From the NCBI GenBank assembly GCA_963921195.1, contig OY992537.1:60908313-60972312 (forward strand): DNA of 64,000 nucleotides, given 5' to 3'. Origin of the DNA: Pegoplata infirma (lineage: Eukaryota > Arthropoda > Insecta > Diptera > Anthomyiidae). The notes below the pieces were generated by a model. That model searched no databases. It was given only the letters and a program-made list of their open reading frames with translations, and was not told the DNA's origin. The position numbers and the translations under genes are program-made. Position 1 is the first letter of the stretch; every line of letters begins with the position of its first letter. Below, piece after piece: positions 21,395 to 33,077 of this stretch.

Positions 21395-22180
21395 TAAAAA
21401 AGTCTCAGTTTCCAAAACATTTTTCTATAGAAGAAATTTGCCCAACATAATACTAATCAAATTCAAAGAAATTGTTTTTACGTGAAAAGACTGAAATTTT
21501 GATAAATTTTTTGTATAGAAAAAGTTCAGATTCTATGATATTTTTTGTTTAGATAAAGTTTCAGATTCTGACACATTCTTTGAAAGAAATATGTCTCAGA
21601 TTCTAAGACATTTTTCGTTCAAAAAAAGTTTCAGATTCTTTCATATAGAAAAAGTTTTATATTCTGAGACATTTTTCTTATAAAAAAGTCTCAAATTCTG
21701 TTTTTTTTTTCTTATAGAAAAAATCTCAGATTCTGACAAATTTTTCGTGTAGAAAAAGTCTTAGATTGCGAAAAATTTTTCGACTAGAAAAAGCCTCAGG
21801 TTCTGAGACATATTTCTCATTGAAACAGTTTGAGATTCTGAGACATTTTTCACTTGGAAAAAGTTTTAAACTCTGAGCCATTTTCCTAGTGTCAGATTCT
21901 GAGACATTTTTCCTATAGAAAAGTCTCAGATTCTGAGACATTTTTCCTATTGAAAAAATCTCAGATTCTGAGACATTTTTCCTATTGAAAAAATCTCAGA
22001 TTCTGAGACATTTTTCCTATAGAAAAAAATCTCAGATTCTGAGACATTTTTCCTATAGAAACAGTCTCAGATTCTGAGACATTTTTCCTATAGAAAAAGT
22101 CTCAGATTCTGAGACATTTTTTCTATAGAAAAAAGTCTCAGATTCTGAGACATTTTTTTTAATACTTTTTATTAAAAGTA
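21395..22180. repeat. 35-bp palindromic satellite
   Basis: Near 21880-22170 the unit is regular at 35 bases: TTTTTCCTATAGAAAAA plus GTCTCAGATTCTGAGAC. Both halves are near-palindromes. Copies degrade toward 21395, so the younger part lies on the right. Further arrays lie at 22494-22645, 36205-36425 and 40800-41065. Confidence 0.9.
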
Positions 22181-22215
22181 CTATTTAGGTACTTTTTTTT
22201 ATAAAAATACCATTA

Positions 22216-22493
22216 CAGTAGAATCTCACAAATTAGAACGACTTTGTTCCTCGGGTAGTTCTAATTTCTGAAAAGTTCTAATTTCTGGACATTTTTTTTT
22301 TTCAAAGAAAGTGACAAAGTAACAATAAGAACAGTTACGAATGCTTTATTTTAACACAAAACAATTTTTATTTGTTAACATTTAATTAATTTAACACATT
22401 AAATTTGTAGAAAAACGCTTTAAATCGCTTTGAAATCAGAAATAAAAGGCGTTACATTGATTATATCATCGTCATTGCTATCTGATCCGTCAT
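22216..22493 (-). mobile_element. pogo/Tigger-like fragment inside the 35-bp satellite
   Basis: It starts CAGTAGAATCTCACAAATTA right after a TA, a typical pogo/Tigger end, followed by three repeats of AGTTCTAATTTCTG-type. The transposase tail is read on the minus strand toward this end. The other end is missing and satellite resumes at 22494, so it is truncated. Confidence 0.6.
22420..22491 (-). pseudogene. pogo-like transposase C-terminal tail
   Basis: Minus-strand frame ending at TAA reads DGSDSNDDDIINVTPFISDF and four more residues. pogo-type transposases usually end in such a short acidic tail close to the terminal repeat. The catalytic and DNA-binding domains are absent because the element is cut off at 22493. 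Family call rests on the tail, the TIR and the TA flank together. Confidence 0.45.
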
Positions 22494-22645
22494 TTCCTAT
22501 AGAAAAAGTCTCAGATTCTGAGACATTTTTCCTATAGAAAAAGTCTCAGATTCTGAGGGCTTTTTCTCATAGAAAATTTTAAGATTTTTAGACCTTTTTT
22601 CCATTGAGAAGGTCTCAGATTCTTAGAAAGTTTTAAGCTAAAAAG
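22494..22645. repeat. 35-bp satellite, continuation
   Basis: Four copies beyond the pogo-like fragment, two nearly perfect, then decaying. Confidence 0.85.
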
Positions 22646-23216
22646 AATAAAAACTACATAAATTTAAAACAAATAATTACACTGTGCTACAAAAAACACA
22701 AAATCGAATATACTTTTGAAATGAGGTAGTTAGGGTTGTAGGTCTCGTCGAAAAGATCACAAAAATGCCCATCAACCTTGCCAGACACCCTCAAATTTTA
22801 AAGTTATTGTCAAAAAACGTTTTTTTGGAACTTTTTTCACTAAACCACGTGTAACTTAAAAAATTTTCCACCAATTTACAATTTTTTAACTGTTTTGGAT
22901 AGAAGAAATATACACACAAAAAAAAAAATTTCAATTTCAATAAAAAAATTCACGAATTCAATAAATAAATTAACTAAAAAAGCCGCGGTGAAGATTTTCA
23001 CGAATTCAATAAACGCATTTGTAAGTCGTTTGCTGAAAATAATTTCAATAAACAAATTTCAAGATTCGATAAAAAAGTTTATTGATTTATATTTTTTTTA
23101 ATATTTTTTTTAGAACTAAAGAAAAAAAAATTTTTTTTTTTATTTGTTTTTTTTTTATTTATTTATTTTTATTATTTAATTGTTTTCTTAATTTCTTACT
23201 TTTTCTCAATTTATTG

Positions 23217-23288
23217 TTTCCATTGAGCTTTGAACAGCATACCTCCTGTTTAGAATGCCGGCCGTCTAGCTAACTGAGCTACAGCATG
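23217..23288 (-). other. tRNA-like module in the TA MITE
   Basis: The minus strand reads TGCTGTAGCTCAGTTAGCTA, a textbook A box/D-arm, then GCTGTTCAAAGCTCAATGG as a weaker T-arm. Spacing is close to tRNA length. Confidence 0.6.
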
Positions 23289-23611
23289 ACAACAAGTTTT
23301 AACGCATACAATCAATTTGGTTTTAAATAAAAGTAAACAAGAATTCTGAAACACTCACATAATTTTGTCAGTAATGGTAACAGAAAAAATTCTCAATTGA
23401 AATTAACAAAAGAAAAAAATACTGACTAATTTAGTTGAGTGCATCACTTTCATTCTCTAACTTATAACAGTAAAAATATTTAACACACAACTATAAAAAC
23501 ACACACGCATTCACAAATAAATTGTGTTTTTATTTCTATTTTGTTCTTGCTTGTAAGTAGATGACAGAATTTAGCCGACAAAACTATAACACTGTTTTGG
23601 CGTTATGCGCT

Positions 23612-23672
23612 AAGCGGTGGATAAACTTATTACTTTTTTTGGGGGTCGTTGGTTCGAATCCCCATCAGACCC
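23612..23672 (+). other. tRNA-like module in the TA MITE
   Basis: ATGCGCTAAGCGGTGGATAA gives an A-box-like D-arm and GTTGGTTCGAATCCCCATC a perfect B box (GGTTCGAATCC). The anticodon region is a run of T. Confidence 0.6.
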
Positions 23673-23910
23673 AACTTTTTTTTTTTTTTTAATATTTTTT
23701 GTTTTTTTTTTAAGTTATTACTTTATTTGAAATTACTATGTGTGAAAAAAAGAAACACAACAAAACTTGCCGACGGAATGAGTTGAACATAGTTTTTTTT
23801 TTTAATTTCAATAAATTTTTTTATTGATACAATAAAAAATTTTATTAAAAATATTTTTATTTTTAATAAACGTGTTTATTAAAATTTTCTTAAATATTTT
23901 TTTTTCTGTG

Positions 23911-24788
23911 TAGGGCTTTTTAGGTGTGTGAATTGGTCTATACATTTAAGAAATATATGTATTGATTTTTTCAACAATATCTAATTTTTTTGTTATTTTT
24001 TGAAAAATTTTTGAGTTTATCGATTTTTTTCTGCTATAGTTCGTTTAACAATATTTATATTTATAAACGTATTCTTAAAGAAAATTTAATTGTGAATACG
24101 ATGAGCTTTATTCAGGAAAAAACGAATAACAATTGACTGAGTTGTGATAATTTTTCTAAAAAATAAAATTACGATTTTGCATGAAATTGCCATTCGGACA
24201 ACCCAGGCAAAAAAAAATAAACGAACATACTGAGAGGTCGCGTATCACTATTTTAAAGGTTTTTGGCCCCCTGAATTCGAATTTGACCTTGAAATTGCGC
24301 TATCTTATTATGTTTTTGATATATCAATTTATGTTTAATATCTCAAAAACCTGACGCGATAGAGCAATGTAAAGGCCAGATTCGGATTCAGAGCGCCAAA
24401 AACCTTTAAAAATATTGTACATGACCTCTTATGATAAATTTATTTTTTTTGCCTGGGTTGTCTGAACGGCGATTTCCTAAAAAATTTTAATTTTCTTTTT
24501 TAGAAAAATTATCACAACTCTGTCAATTCTTATCTGATTTTTACAGGATAAAGTTTATCGAATTCAGAACTAAATTTTCTTTAAAAATATGTTTATAAAT
24601 ATAAATGTTGTTAAACGAACTATAGCAGAAAAAAATCGATAAACTCGAAATTTTTTCAAAAAATAACAAAAAAATTAGATATTATAGAAAAAAACAATAG
24701 ATATCTTTCTTATATGTGTAGACCAATTCACACACATGGAAAGCCCTATCCTTCTTCAATCCAAAACAGTTAAAAAATTTAAAATCGG
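23911..24788. repeat. Inner arms and central palindrome of foldback H copy 2
   Basis: TATTTTAAAGGTTTTTGGCC at about 24250 mirrors GCCAAAAACCTTTAAAAATA at about 24397. Outer arm blocks such as AATTTTTCTAAAAAA and CTATAGTTCGTTTAACAA mirror 24480-24620. Confidence 0.8.
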
Positions 24789-27008
24789 CCCGAGTAAAAA
24801 GGAATTTATATAATTGTATATTATTTTATATGTTTTCATAAAACCATATACAACTATATGAGTCAAAGTATAAAATTATATCTCACTTTGAAATTTTCCA
24901 ATTTTTTTAAATGATGTCATATAAAATCATATCTAATTATATTGTTCATAATATATTAATATAAATGGTAGATGTAATCATACGTTGCACATAAAACATA
25001 ATCCGATTTCATACATTATTATACGTGACTTTATATCTAATTATGTATAGGACTTTACTAAACAAAAAATCCAGTATCAATTTATGTTTAATTATATATG
25101 ACTAATATAATACCATTTAAAATTATATATGGTTCCATACTAAAAAAATTTTCAACAAAAATAATAGATATAATTATATGTGTCTTAAACGATAACATAT
25201 CTGTGTTTGTATGGTACTATATATACGCAAATTTCGTCAAAACTCAATATATATTTATAAATGGTCGCATATGTAATGGAATATATATTTTAATATAATC
25301 ATGTATAAAAAAAATATTTTTTTGACCAAACCACTAGCCATATATAATTATATATGCCAGTATTTCAAAATTTGTTTTTGTGTGTCAACATATATGGGTA
25401 TACAAAACTTTTTATTGTATCATATAAGATTACATATGATTTTTGGAAACCCGAGTTCGATTCCCGGCCCAGTCGAGAACAAAAAAGTTTTTTTTATTTT
25501 TTTTTTTAAATAGAAAACACTTTTTTATTGCGTTTAATTTTTTTAGAACTAAAAAATTTTCATTTTTGGAATTTTTGCAATCATTTTTAAAAAATTATTT
25601 TTCTTTTATATAGTTATATATAACTATATTTGATTGATTATAAAATTATCTATAATTTTTGGGAACCCGATTTCGATTCCAGAAAAAAAAAATATATTTT
25701 TTTTATTTTTTTTAAATAAAAAACACTTTTTTATTGCATTTATTTTTTTTAGAACTAAAAATTTTTCTTTTTTTGAATTTTTGCAATCATTTTTAAAAAA
25801 CTATATTGCTTTTATATAGTTATATATAACTATATTTAATTTATTATAAAATTATCTATCATTTTTGGGAACCCGAGTTCGATTCCAGAAAAAAATATAT
25901 ATTTTATTTTTTTTTTTTTAAATAGAAAACACTTTTTTATTGCATTTGTTTTTTTAGAACTTAAAAAATTTTACTTTTTGAATTTTTGCAATCATTTTTA
26001 AACATTTATATTGCATTTATATAGTTAATAATAGCTATATTTGGTTTAAATTATCAAATTATCAATTATTTTTGAAACCCGATCTCAAATCTAATTTTGA
26101 TTTCCTGATTCCATGAAAAATTTCAAACTTTCAAGCCAAAGTCTTATTTCACTTTGGAAGCCTATGACTTGGAAATAAGGCATACCGTTACATTAAAATT
26201 ATTGTTTAAGCTTACCATGGATGCCCCTAATAGCGGTGTACGTCATTCCAATTTTTTTTTTTTTTGCAAATTTTATCAAAAATTTTCTAAGTCTTTTTTA
26301 AAATTGTGTACAAGTGAATAACATATTTAATTGGATGTAATCATATATTACTATATGTTAGATCCATTTGATATAATTAGATACGATCAATTTATTTAAA
26401 ACTAAGTCTTTTAAAGTTGTTATTTGCTAACAACGTCCGCTGGTCTAGAGGATAGAGATTGCGATTACAAAACGGAAGACTTGTGGTTCTAATCCCCGTC
26501 CGTTCGAAGTTTTTTTTTTTTATTTATTTTCAGTTTGACATTATTATATCTAAAAATAAATCTAAAAACAGAAACATTTTTTGGATAAAAATGTATCCAA
26601 TAATTTTTTTATAAAATCAAGATATCAGATATTATAAGATAACTTTGGCGCGGCCAAATTTCGGATGAAATTACATTATATAATATCCAATTTAATACAA
26701 AATCATGATATTGGATATTTTAAGATAACTTTGGCGCGGCCAATTTCCGGATGAAATTACATCATATCATATCATATTTAATACAAAATCATGATAATAG
26801 ATAATTTGGGATAACTTTGGCGCGGCCAATTTCCGGATGAAATCACATACAATAAAATATTAAACTGTAACTTCATATATTATAAGATGTTATGAGATAA
26901 CTTTGGCGCGGCCAATTTTCGGATGAAATTTAGCAAAATCAGATCCAATAAATTATATATAATTTTATAAGATAACATGTTTTACCATACAATTTATTTT
27001 TACTCGGG
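24789..27008 (-). mobile_element. Element E copy 2, inverted (2.2 kb), 2-bp GG duplication
   Basis: CCCGAGTAAAAA and TTTTTACTCGGG ends. The flanks are …AAAATC-GG and GG-TTGAAAATT, and the other arms of foldback H (9738, 22868) show AAAATCGGTTGAAAA-like sequence uninterrupted, so the duplicated target is GG, not TA. The interior is the reverse complement of 5913-8812 minus the nested 687-bp member. Confidence 0.85.
26437..26510 (+). other. tRNA-like module inside element E copy 2
   Basis: Inverted counterpart of 6418-6497, with GTCCGCTGGTCTAGAGGATA and GTGGTTCTAATCCCCGTCCG. Conserved better than the surrounding AT sequence. Confidence 0.55.
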
Positions 27009-27198
27009 GGTTGAAAATTTTCTGAATTACACAAGGTTTTGTGAGCAATGTAAAAAAAAAAAGTTTTTTGACAATAACTCTAAAATTTAAGGGTGTCTGG
27101 CAAGTTAAATGGGCATTTTTGTGATCTACTCGACAAAACCAACAACCTATACCATGTCACATTAGAAGTATTTTTTCACTGTAGCACAGTGTTATTAT

Positions 27199-28020
27199 TC
27201 CCTACACCACACTGTGGTACAGGGTATAATGAGTTTGTGCTGATGTTTATATCTACCCGAAATATTGGTCCTAGACCCACTTTTAAGTATACCGATCAAC
27301 TCAGAATCACTTTTTGAGTCGATTTAGCGATGTTCGTCCGTACGTCCGTCTGTCCGTCCGTCCGACCGTCCGACTGTCCATGTAAAAGTTGTAAACACGA
27401 TACAGGTCGCAATTTTTAATCAATTCACTTGAAATTTGAATCTTAAGCCTCTTTTGGCCCAAGGACGAAGCCTATTGAAATTGGAAAAAAATCGGTCCAT
27501 ATTTAGACCTAGCCCCAGCACAAAGGTCCTCTTTAGTTTTGGCTCAAAAACATGATAATTTGTATTAACGCCATACGATAAATAAATAACCATTCCGAAT
27601 TTTAAAGAAATCGGTTCGGTTCTTCTTGTAGCCCCCATACAAACCACCTTCCCGATTTTCACATAAATCACTTAAATTTCACGAAAATAGAAAATATTTA
27701 ATTAAAATTCTCTTTGTGTATGTTAAACGCATACATTAACAACCTTATCAAATCTGATTATCATCGGACCATTTTTGGACTTAGGCCCGCCCCATGTGAA
27801 AATTTAGCCCGATATTCAGTTAAATCGGTTTATTGTCAACAGAAAGAAGCCTATTTCACTCAAATTTGATTTGTGAGTGTTTTTTACACTTATTAAAGAT
27901 TTGACAAAATATGGATCTAATCAATCCATTTTTGAACTTGGGACCCATTTTCCGGGAAACTCTGGTGTAGGGTATTATATGGTCGGTCTTGACCGACTAT
28001 AATTTTTTTACTTGTTTTCT
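27199..28020 (+). mobile_element. Dispersed repeat B, complete copy 2
   Basis: From CCCTACACCACACTGTGGTA to GGTCTTGACCGACTATAATT followed by TTTTTTACTTG. It includes the GTCCGTCTGTCCGTCCGTCC run. No coding frame; the minus frame at 27420-27671 is an accident that recurs in other B copies. Confidence 0.85.
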
Positions 28021-28140
28021 TATAAATTATTCCATTAGAATATCATGGATTAAATTAGTAAAGAAAAATTACCTTGAGCTTGAATAGTACTATTCAATTT
28101 TTTTTTATACCCTCCACTCTATTGATAGTGGGTATATATA

Positions 28141-29230
28141 ACGTACTATTCGCGTTGTGATAGATGGGTTCTCCTCCAGAGACTATATATTAAATGCAGG
28201 GGTACCGCAAGGTTCCGTTCTATCTCCATCTTTATTTTTGATATTTCTAAATGATTTTCTAGATCTTACCTTTAACCCCATTTACTCTTTTGCGGATGAT
28301 AGCAATATTTGTCATTCATACTCATTTGATCATCGACCTAATTCTGTTGAGGTAGAACATATGAGAAATATTATGAATGTCACACTTAATCAGGACCTGG
28401 TTAAAATTTCTGAGTGGGGTCAGACGAATCGGGTGGACTTTAATGCTCGTAAGACCCAATGTTGTACGCTGACACACAAACGCCTTGAATGTTTATCTTT
28501 GCCTTCCTTAAATATTGGAAGTGTAGATATTGAAGAATCAGATGCTCTTGATGTTCTGGGTATGAAAATACAGTGTGATGTCCGTTGGAATAAACATGTT
28601 TTTGAAGTATCGAAAGAAGCATTCAAGTGTTTAGGCTTCCTAAAACGGTGTAGAAAATACTTCACTCCATCCGATCTTCTTCGAATCTACACGACTTATA
28701 TACGACCTAAAATGGAATACAACTCCCACGTATGGGCTGGTGCGTCAAAATTTTCCCTGGATCTTCTTGATCGAGTTGAGAAAAGAGCAAAAATGCTCAT
28801 AGGGGACGACAGCGTTTCTACATCCATTGATTCGCTTGAACATCGACGAAATGTGGGTTGTGTAGTTCTCTTCTACCGATACTTTCATGGGAAGTGTTCC
28901 GCGGAGATAAGCAACCTTATTCCGGTAGTACGTATATTTACCCGTAGTACTCGCTTATCGAATAGGGCACACCCTTTCGTTATTGACTGGTCAGTTGACC
29001 GTACTACACATTACAGAGAAAATTCGTTTTTCGGCCGAACAATTCGTATGTGGAATAAACTACCAGCTAAAGTATTTCCTGCTATTTTTGATATTCATAA
29101 ATTTAAGACAAACGTCCATAGACACTACTCCCTCTTTCCTCTCTCCTAACCTTATTTTCCTTCCACCAACACAATGCATTGCATTTATAGGGGACATCCC
29201 CTGAGTGTTGGTCAAACAAAAAAAAAAAAA
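28141..29230 (+). mobile_element. 5'-truncated non-LTR retrotransposon (LINE)
   Basis: A 1.09-kb insertion with a poly(A) tail (13 A, 29218-29230) and a TATATA target duplication (28135-28140 and 29231-29236); intact A copies read GGTATATATAAGTTTGTC across this point. The insert holds only the 3' part of a LINE. A short stem (AGGGG…CCCCT) just before the tail may be the 3' recognition hairpin. The intact frame suggests a fairly recent insertion. Confidence 0.9.
28142..29149 (+). pseudogene. LINE reverse transcriptase, C-terminal two-thirds
   Basis: The frame is open from the truncation point (reading RTIRVVIDGF…) to TAA at 29149, 335 residues. The first ATG-like start (GTG at 28157) is an artefact of truncation, not a real start. 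Counting from there, GVPQGSVLSP at 15-24 is reverse-transcriptase block B, FADD at 45-48 is the catalytic pair in block C, NARKTQ at 96-101 and LGMKI at 134-138 are blocks D and E. Further on, YIRPKMEYNSHVW and SFFGRTIRMWNKLP match the thumb and C-terminal region typical of Jockey/CR1-type LINEs. Missing are the endonuclease, the fingers and the block A aspartate, so it cannot be active. No stop or frameshift has accumulated. Confidence 0.9.
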
Positions 29231-29850
29231 TATATAAGTTTGTCATTCCTTTTATAACACCTTGAAATATTGGTCTAGGACCATATAGTATTCATGATCC
29301 TCGATCGATTCTAAGACAATCTAGCGATGTCCGTCCGTCCGTCTGTCTGTTGAAAACACGCTAACTTTTGAAAGACTTTACGGAGTCTCCTGAAGTTTTG
29401 CATATATGTTGGGCATTTACCTGGTCAGGTTGGTATTGCAATCCAGCGAAATCGGTCCAGCGGTTTAACCGTGAATTTCAGATTAGTTTAACCTTAAATT
29501 CACGTGTTGAAAACCGCTTAATCAGTTTTAAAAACATTGGTAAGTCACAAAAATATTTTACAACGTATTTTTTGTCACTCAAAAATAATTTTATAATAAA
29601 AGAAAAAATAATACTCTTAAAAAATTTTACACTCAAAAAAAATGTTACACGCAAAAAAAAAAAAATTTGTAAATTATTTTTTTTTTTTTTTCAAAAATTA
29701 CTAAAAAAAAAGTTTTTTGCACAAAATAAAATATTTCTAATCAAAAATGTTATTTTTCACGTTAGAAAATATACTATCACTTCAAGAGGGCATTGTGGAG
29801 GGTATTCATAGATTCGGTTGAAGTCGAATATAACTTTTCTATTTTTTTTT

Positions 29851-30430
29851 TTTGTAGGTGCTATTTCTTCAACCTGTTAACCATAAAATGAAATTATAAC
29901 AGAAAAATAATTTTTTCCTGGTAATGCGACTTATTACATTCCAGCGGGCCCCCATATTCTTTTGCCCTAGGTCCCCGCCACACCTTAAGACGGACCTGCT
30001 CCCGCTGAATTTAAGACATTTTACAAATGACTGCATATCTACCCCACAGTGCCGTACTGAAATGAGAGAGGGAAAAACTGTTTTATGATTGCGAATACGT
30101 TTCACATAAGTACGAATACATGCACACACAAACAAACAAACGAACAATGTTTTAAAACAACAACAACAGCAAAAAACATCAACAAATCCAACATACTTAC
30201 TACTACACTCCAGTTTTTTTCCATCTCTGATTTCAATTTCCCATTTGTAGGTTGTTGAACTGATTTTTTTTTTGTTTTCATCGTCATACTCATTGTCGAC
30301 ATCTTCTTCTTCTTCTTCTCCTTCATCTTCGTTTTCATCATCTGCTACGTCTATTTCATCTTTGGCTGCTGATACAGCTTAAAAGCCTGAAATGCTCAAT
30401 GTATGCCATACCACATCAATGTATGTTATA
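29851..30430. other. Mostly unique sequence with a decayed GGGCCC element end
   Basis: 29943-30003 read in reverse (AGGTCCGTCTTAAGGTGTGG…) resembles 40538-40595. A candidate coding exon lies at 30201-30368. Confidence 0.45.
30201..30368 (-). CDS. Candidate internal exon of an unidentified acidic protein
   Basis: On the minus strand, GCTGTATCAG (acceptor) is followed by 168 open bases ending in a strong donor, AGTA|GTAAGTATG. Entry and exit are both phase 1. Reading in that phase: AAKDEIDVADDENEDEG, a Glu run, DVDNEYDDENKKKISS, then TTYKWEIEIRDGKKLECSS. The acidic part is microsatellite-like (GAA/GAT), but the last 25 codons are not repetitive and look protein-like. A TAA sits just upstream in frame, so it can only be an exon, not a free-standing gene. 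No adjoining exon was found in the window. Family unknown. Confidence 0.35.
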
Positions 30431-30744
30431 CACTCAAAAATTATGTAAGTAAAATCAACTGAAAATGTCAGTTAAAATAACTACTTTGTAAGTTGTTTTG
30501 GGGTCAACTACTTTTTCAGTTAAATTAACTAAAATAATGTTAGTTATTTTAACTGACAAAAAAAATAAATGACTTATGTAGTAAAAACTACTTACATTTG
30601 TAGTCAAAACAACTAACACATGTAGTAAAAATAAAACAATCAATACATATTTTTTTTTTTTTTTACAAAAAATTTTTCAGAAAAATATATTGAAGACCTA
30701 AATTTTTCAGAAAAAAATATTGAAGACCAAAATTTTTCCAAGTT

Positions 30745-31375
30745 TTTATACCCTCCAACCACAGTATTCGGGTATACTCATTTTGTCATTCCGTTTGTAA
30801 CACATAAAAATATCGTTCGGGGACCCCCTAAAGTATATATAAAGTATATTATTGATCTATGATCGATTCTAAGTCATTCTACGGATGTCCGTCCGTCTGT
30901 ATAAAACACAATTCAATCCAAAATAAAAGAGCTAGACTCCTGAAAAATGGCAGGAATATGTCTCATGTTCATAAGTTCGGAAATGGGCAAAATCGGGCCA
31001 GGGGCAAAAAAGTTCCCCCTTAAAGAACAAAAAAAAAACTCTTAAAAACGCAATTTTTACATCTTTTTTGCTATTTTTGTTAAACAAACGAAAATTTTTT
31101 ATGTCAGAAGGAGTTTTAACTCCGGCACTTAGACCCAGGGGGCTAGAAAATGTTGTTTCTTTCTGGCCGCCCCCTTTTGTTGGCGTGGATTAAAAAAATC
31201 ATTAAAATAATGAGAAAATGGTATTAATAAAGTTCAAAAAGCATAATAAACAAATTAGATAACATTTATTGCCAAGCCCCCACCCAAAAAAAGGCTCTGA
31301 ATTTTTTATATGTTTTAACATGTTGGAGGGTATCAAAGATTTAGCACAGCAGAAAATTAGCACTCTCACTTGTTT
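30745..31375 (+). mobile_element. Dispersed repeat C, complete copy 2
   Basis: TATACCCTCCAACCACAGTA to GGAGGGTATCAAAGATTTAG…CACTCTCACTTG. It includes GGACCCCCTAAAGTATATAT, a GTCCGTCCGTCTGT run and GGCCGCCCCCTTTTGTTGG. Confidence 0.85.
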
Positions 31376-31543
31376 TTTTTTAAACTTCAGAAAAATAAAA
31401 AAAATTTAAAGTAATTTTTATTTTTTTGGAAAAAAAAACTTTGAAAATTTTTTAGAGATAAAAAAATTAAAATTAACTACCTTAAATAACTGTTACTACA
31501 TACATTACAGTACTTTTTTGTAAGTTGTTCAAAAAACGACTTA

Positions 31544-32140
31544 CAAGGGAAGTCTCCCTAGTGTCACCCGCGGATCTTTATGGAATTGGTTTTATTTTGT
31601 AGAGCAGAAAAAAGAAACGGATACGTATTTTTTTTAGCGGCCCAAATTCATATCTAGGGGGTAAAAAGGAGGGGGAAGATAAGGTAATTTTTCAGTTTTT
31701 TTCGTTTATCTCCTATATTATGCAAAGAAACCTAGTAATGTTACATACCAAATTAAAGGTCTTTGGAAAACCTATCTACGTGTGATAAGAATGTGTCCAA
31801 ACATGAACAACTTTTCGTCATATTGAGTAAAATAACAAAATTTTATGACATTTTTGTTAATAAGTCGAAAAATATTAACTTCTTTGGCCCGTTGTTAGCA
31901 CCGCGAGGTAGTATTTTTAATACCTTTAATCTGATACCACACATGCCTATATTAGTTTTGTTTAAATAGGCGTAAATCGTAAAAAAACTGAAAAAGGTCA
32001 ATTCCCCCATACAAATCAACCCCCCCCCCCTAAAAATGAGTTTGGGCTCTAAAAAAATACGTGTCGAATTAATTTTCGTTCTTAACAACATATCCAAATT
32101 TCATGAAGATCGGAGGGTGACACCAGCGAGACTTCCCTTG
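31544..32140. mobile_element. Harbinger-like MITE D, copy 2 (597 bp), TTA duplication
   Basis: CAAGGGAAGTCTCCCTAGTG and GCGAGACTTCCCTTG ends with TTA on both sides. The opposite arm of the host foldback (32385-32400, reverse) shows one TTTA without insertion. Interior matches copy 1 at 15119-15690. No transposase frame. Confidence 0.85.
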
Positions 32141-33077
32141 TTAGAATAACTAACAGAAATAGTTATTAAATATTTTTCATACAAAAACAACTGACTTTGT
32201 AGTTGAAAACAACTAACTACTGTAAAATAAACAAACAACTAACATGTAGTAACTCACATACACTCAGCAAATTATGTAAGTTTCAACATGTTAGTTGTTT
32301 GTATATTTTACAGTAGTTAGTTGTTTCAACTACAAAGTCAGTTGTTTTTGTATGAAACCTATCAACTATTTCTGTTAGTTATTTAAAATCGTTTTTATGA
32401 ACTACTACCAAAAAAGTACTGTAATGAAGTAACAGTTATTTAAAGTAGTTAATTTAATTTTTTTTATCTCTGAAAAATTTTCAGTTTTTTTCCAAAAAAT
32501 AAAAATAAATTTTCGGGTTTTTTATTTTTCACAACTTTTTAAAAAAAAAAAAAAATTGGAAAAAATTTGGTCTTCAATTTTTTTTTCTGAAAATTTTTTT
32601 GAAAATTATATATTGATTATTTTATTTTTACTACATTTTAGTTGTTTTGACTACAAATAAAAGTAGTTTTTACTACATAAGTCAGTTGTTTTTTGTCAGT
32701 TAAAATAACTAACTTTGTTAGTTGATTTAACTGAAAAAGTAGTTGACCCCAAAACAACTTAGAAAGTAGTTATTTTAACTGACATTTTCAGTATATTTTA
32801 TTAACATAATTTTGAGTGCCCTTTACTGTTATAACAGTTATTTTTAAAAAAATCAATCAATGTTTATAACAATTACTGAAGTATTTGCTATCAATAGGAT
32901 TCTTTTGCATGCGTTTATTTTAGTTTTATTTATTTTTATTTCAGCTTTTTGTCAGTTAAAATAACTAACGTTGTTAGTGATTTAACTCAAAAAGTAGTTG
33001 ACCCCAAAACAACTTAGAAAGTAGATATTTTAACTTACATTTTCTGTTTATTTTACTAACATAATTTTTTGAGTGTA

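Larger units (their letters stand above)
22913..23910. mobile_element. 998-bp TA MITE holding two tRNA-like modules
   Basis: The ends CACACAAAAAAAAAAAATTT and TTTTTTTTTCTGTG are flanked by TA. The opposite arm (24750-24757) shows the uninterrupted sequence. Sub-terminal TTCAATAAA and TTTATTGAAA-type blocks are also inverted. Two tRNA-like modules face opposite directions inside. No transposase. Confidence 0.75.
22680..27191. mobile_element. Foldback element H, copy 2
   Basis: The ends CACTGTGCTACA and TGTAGCACAGTG enclose inverted arms that fold about 24330. Two insertions (22913-23910 and 24789-27008) account for about 3.2 kb, leaving a core of about 1.3 kb that is nearly one long palindrome. 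The insertions are single-sided, so the arms also serve as each other's empty-site controls. No coding frame. Directly followed by repeat B at 27199, as in copy 1. Confidence 0.8.
28108..29850 (+). mobile_element. Dispersed repeat A, split by a LINE insertion
   Basis: The left 33 bases (TATACCCTCCACTCTATTGA…GGTATATATA) and the right part from 29231 (TATATAAGTTTGTCATTCC…) belong to one copy. It ends GGAGGGTATTCATAGATTCG…ACTTTTCTA near 29845. Between 29575 and 29730 are TTTTACACTCAAAAAAAA-type tracts shared by all A copies. Confidence 0.85.
30431..33075. mobile_element. 2.6-kb TA-flanked foldback element
   Basis: The ends CACTCAAAAATTATGT and ACATAATTTTTTGAGTG-like are flanked by TA (30429-30430, 33076-33077). 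Long arms mirror each other: TTGTTTTGGGGTCAACTACT at 30494 against AGTAGTTGACCCCAAAACAA at 32738. The right end is partly duplicated in tandem (32643-32818 and 32950-33075). Repeat C and a Harbinger-like MITE are nested in the left arm, and the right arm gives their empty sites. No coding frame. Confidence 0.8.

Noticed and set aside
27420..27671. 83-codon minus-strand frame, also seen at 14391-14585, 58783-59076 and 58992-59198
   Set aside because: Arises from repeat B in each copy, with no conservation of the protein over the DNA.
29368..29811. 147-codon plus-strand frame after the LINE
   Set aside because: Runs through repeat A and its poly-A tracts; Lys/Phe-rich by composition.
30102..30341. 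79-codon minus-strand frame rich in Met and Lys
   Set aside because: Wrong frame of the candidate exon at 30201-30368 and lies across its donor.
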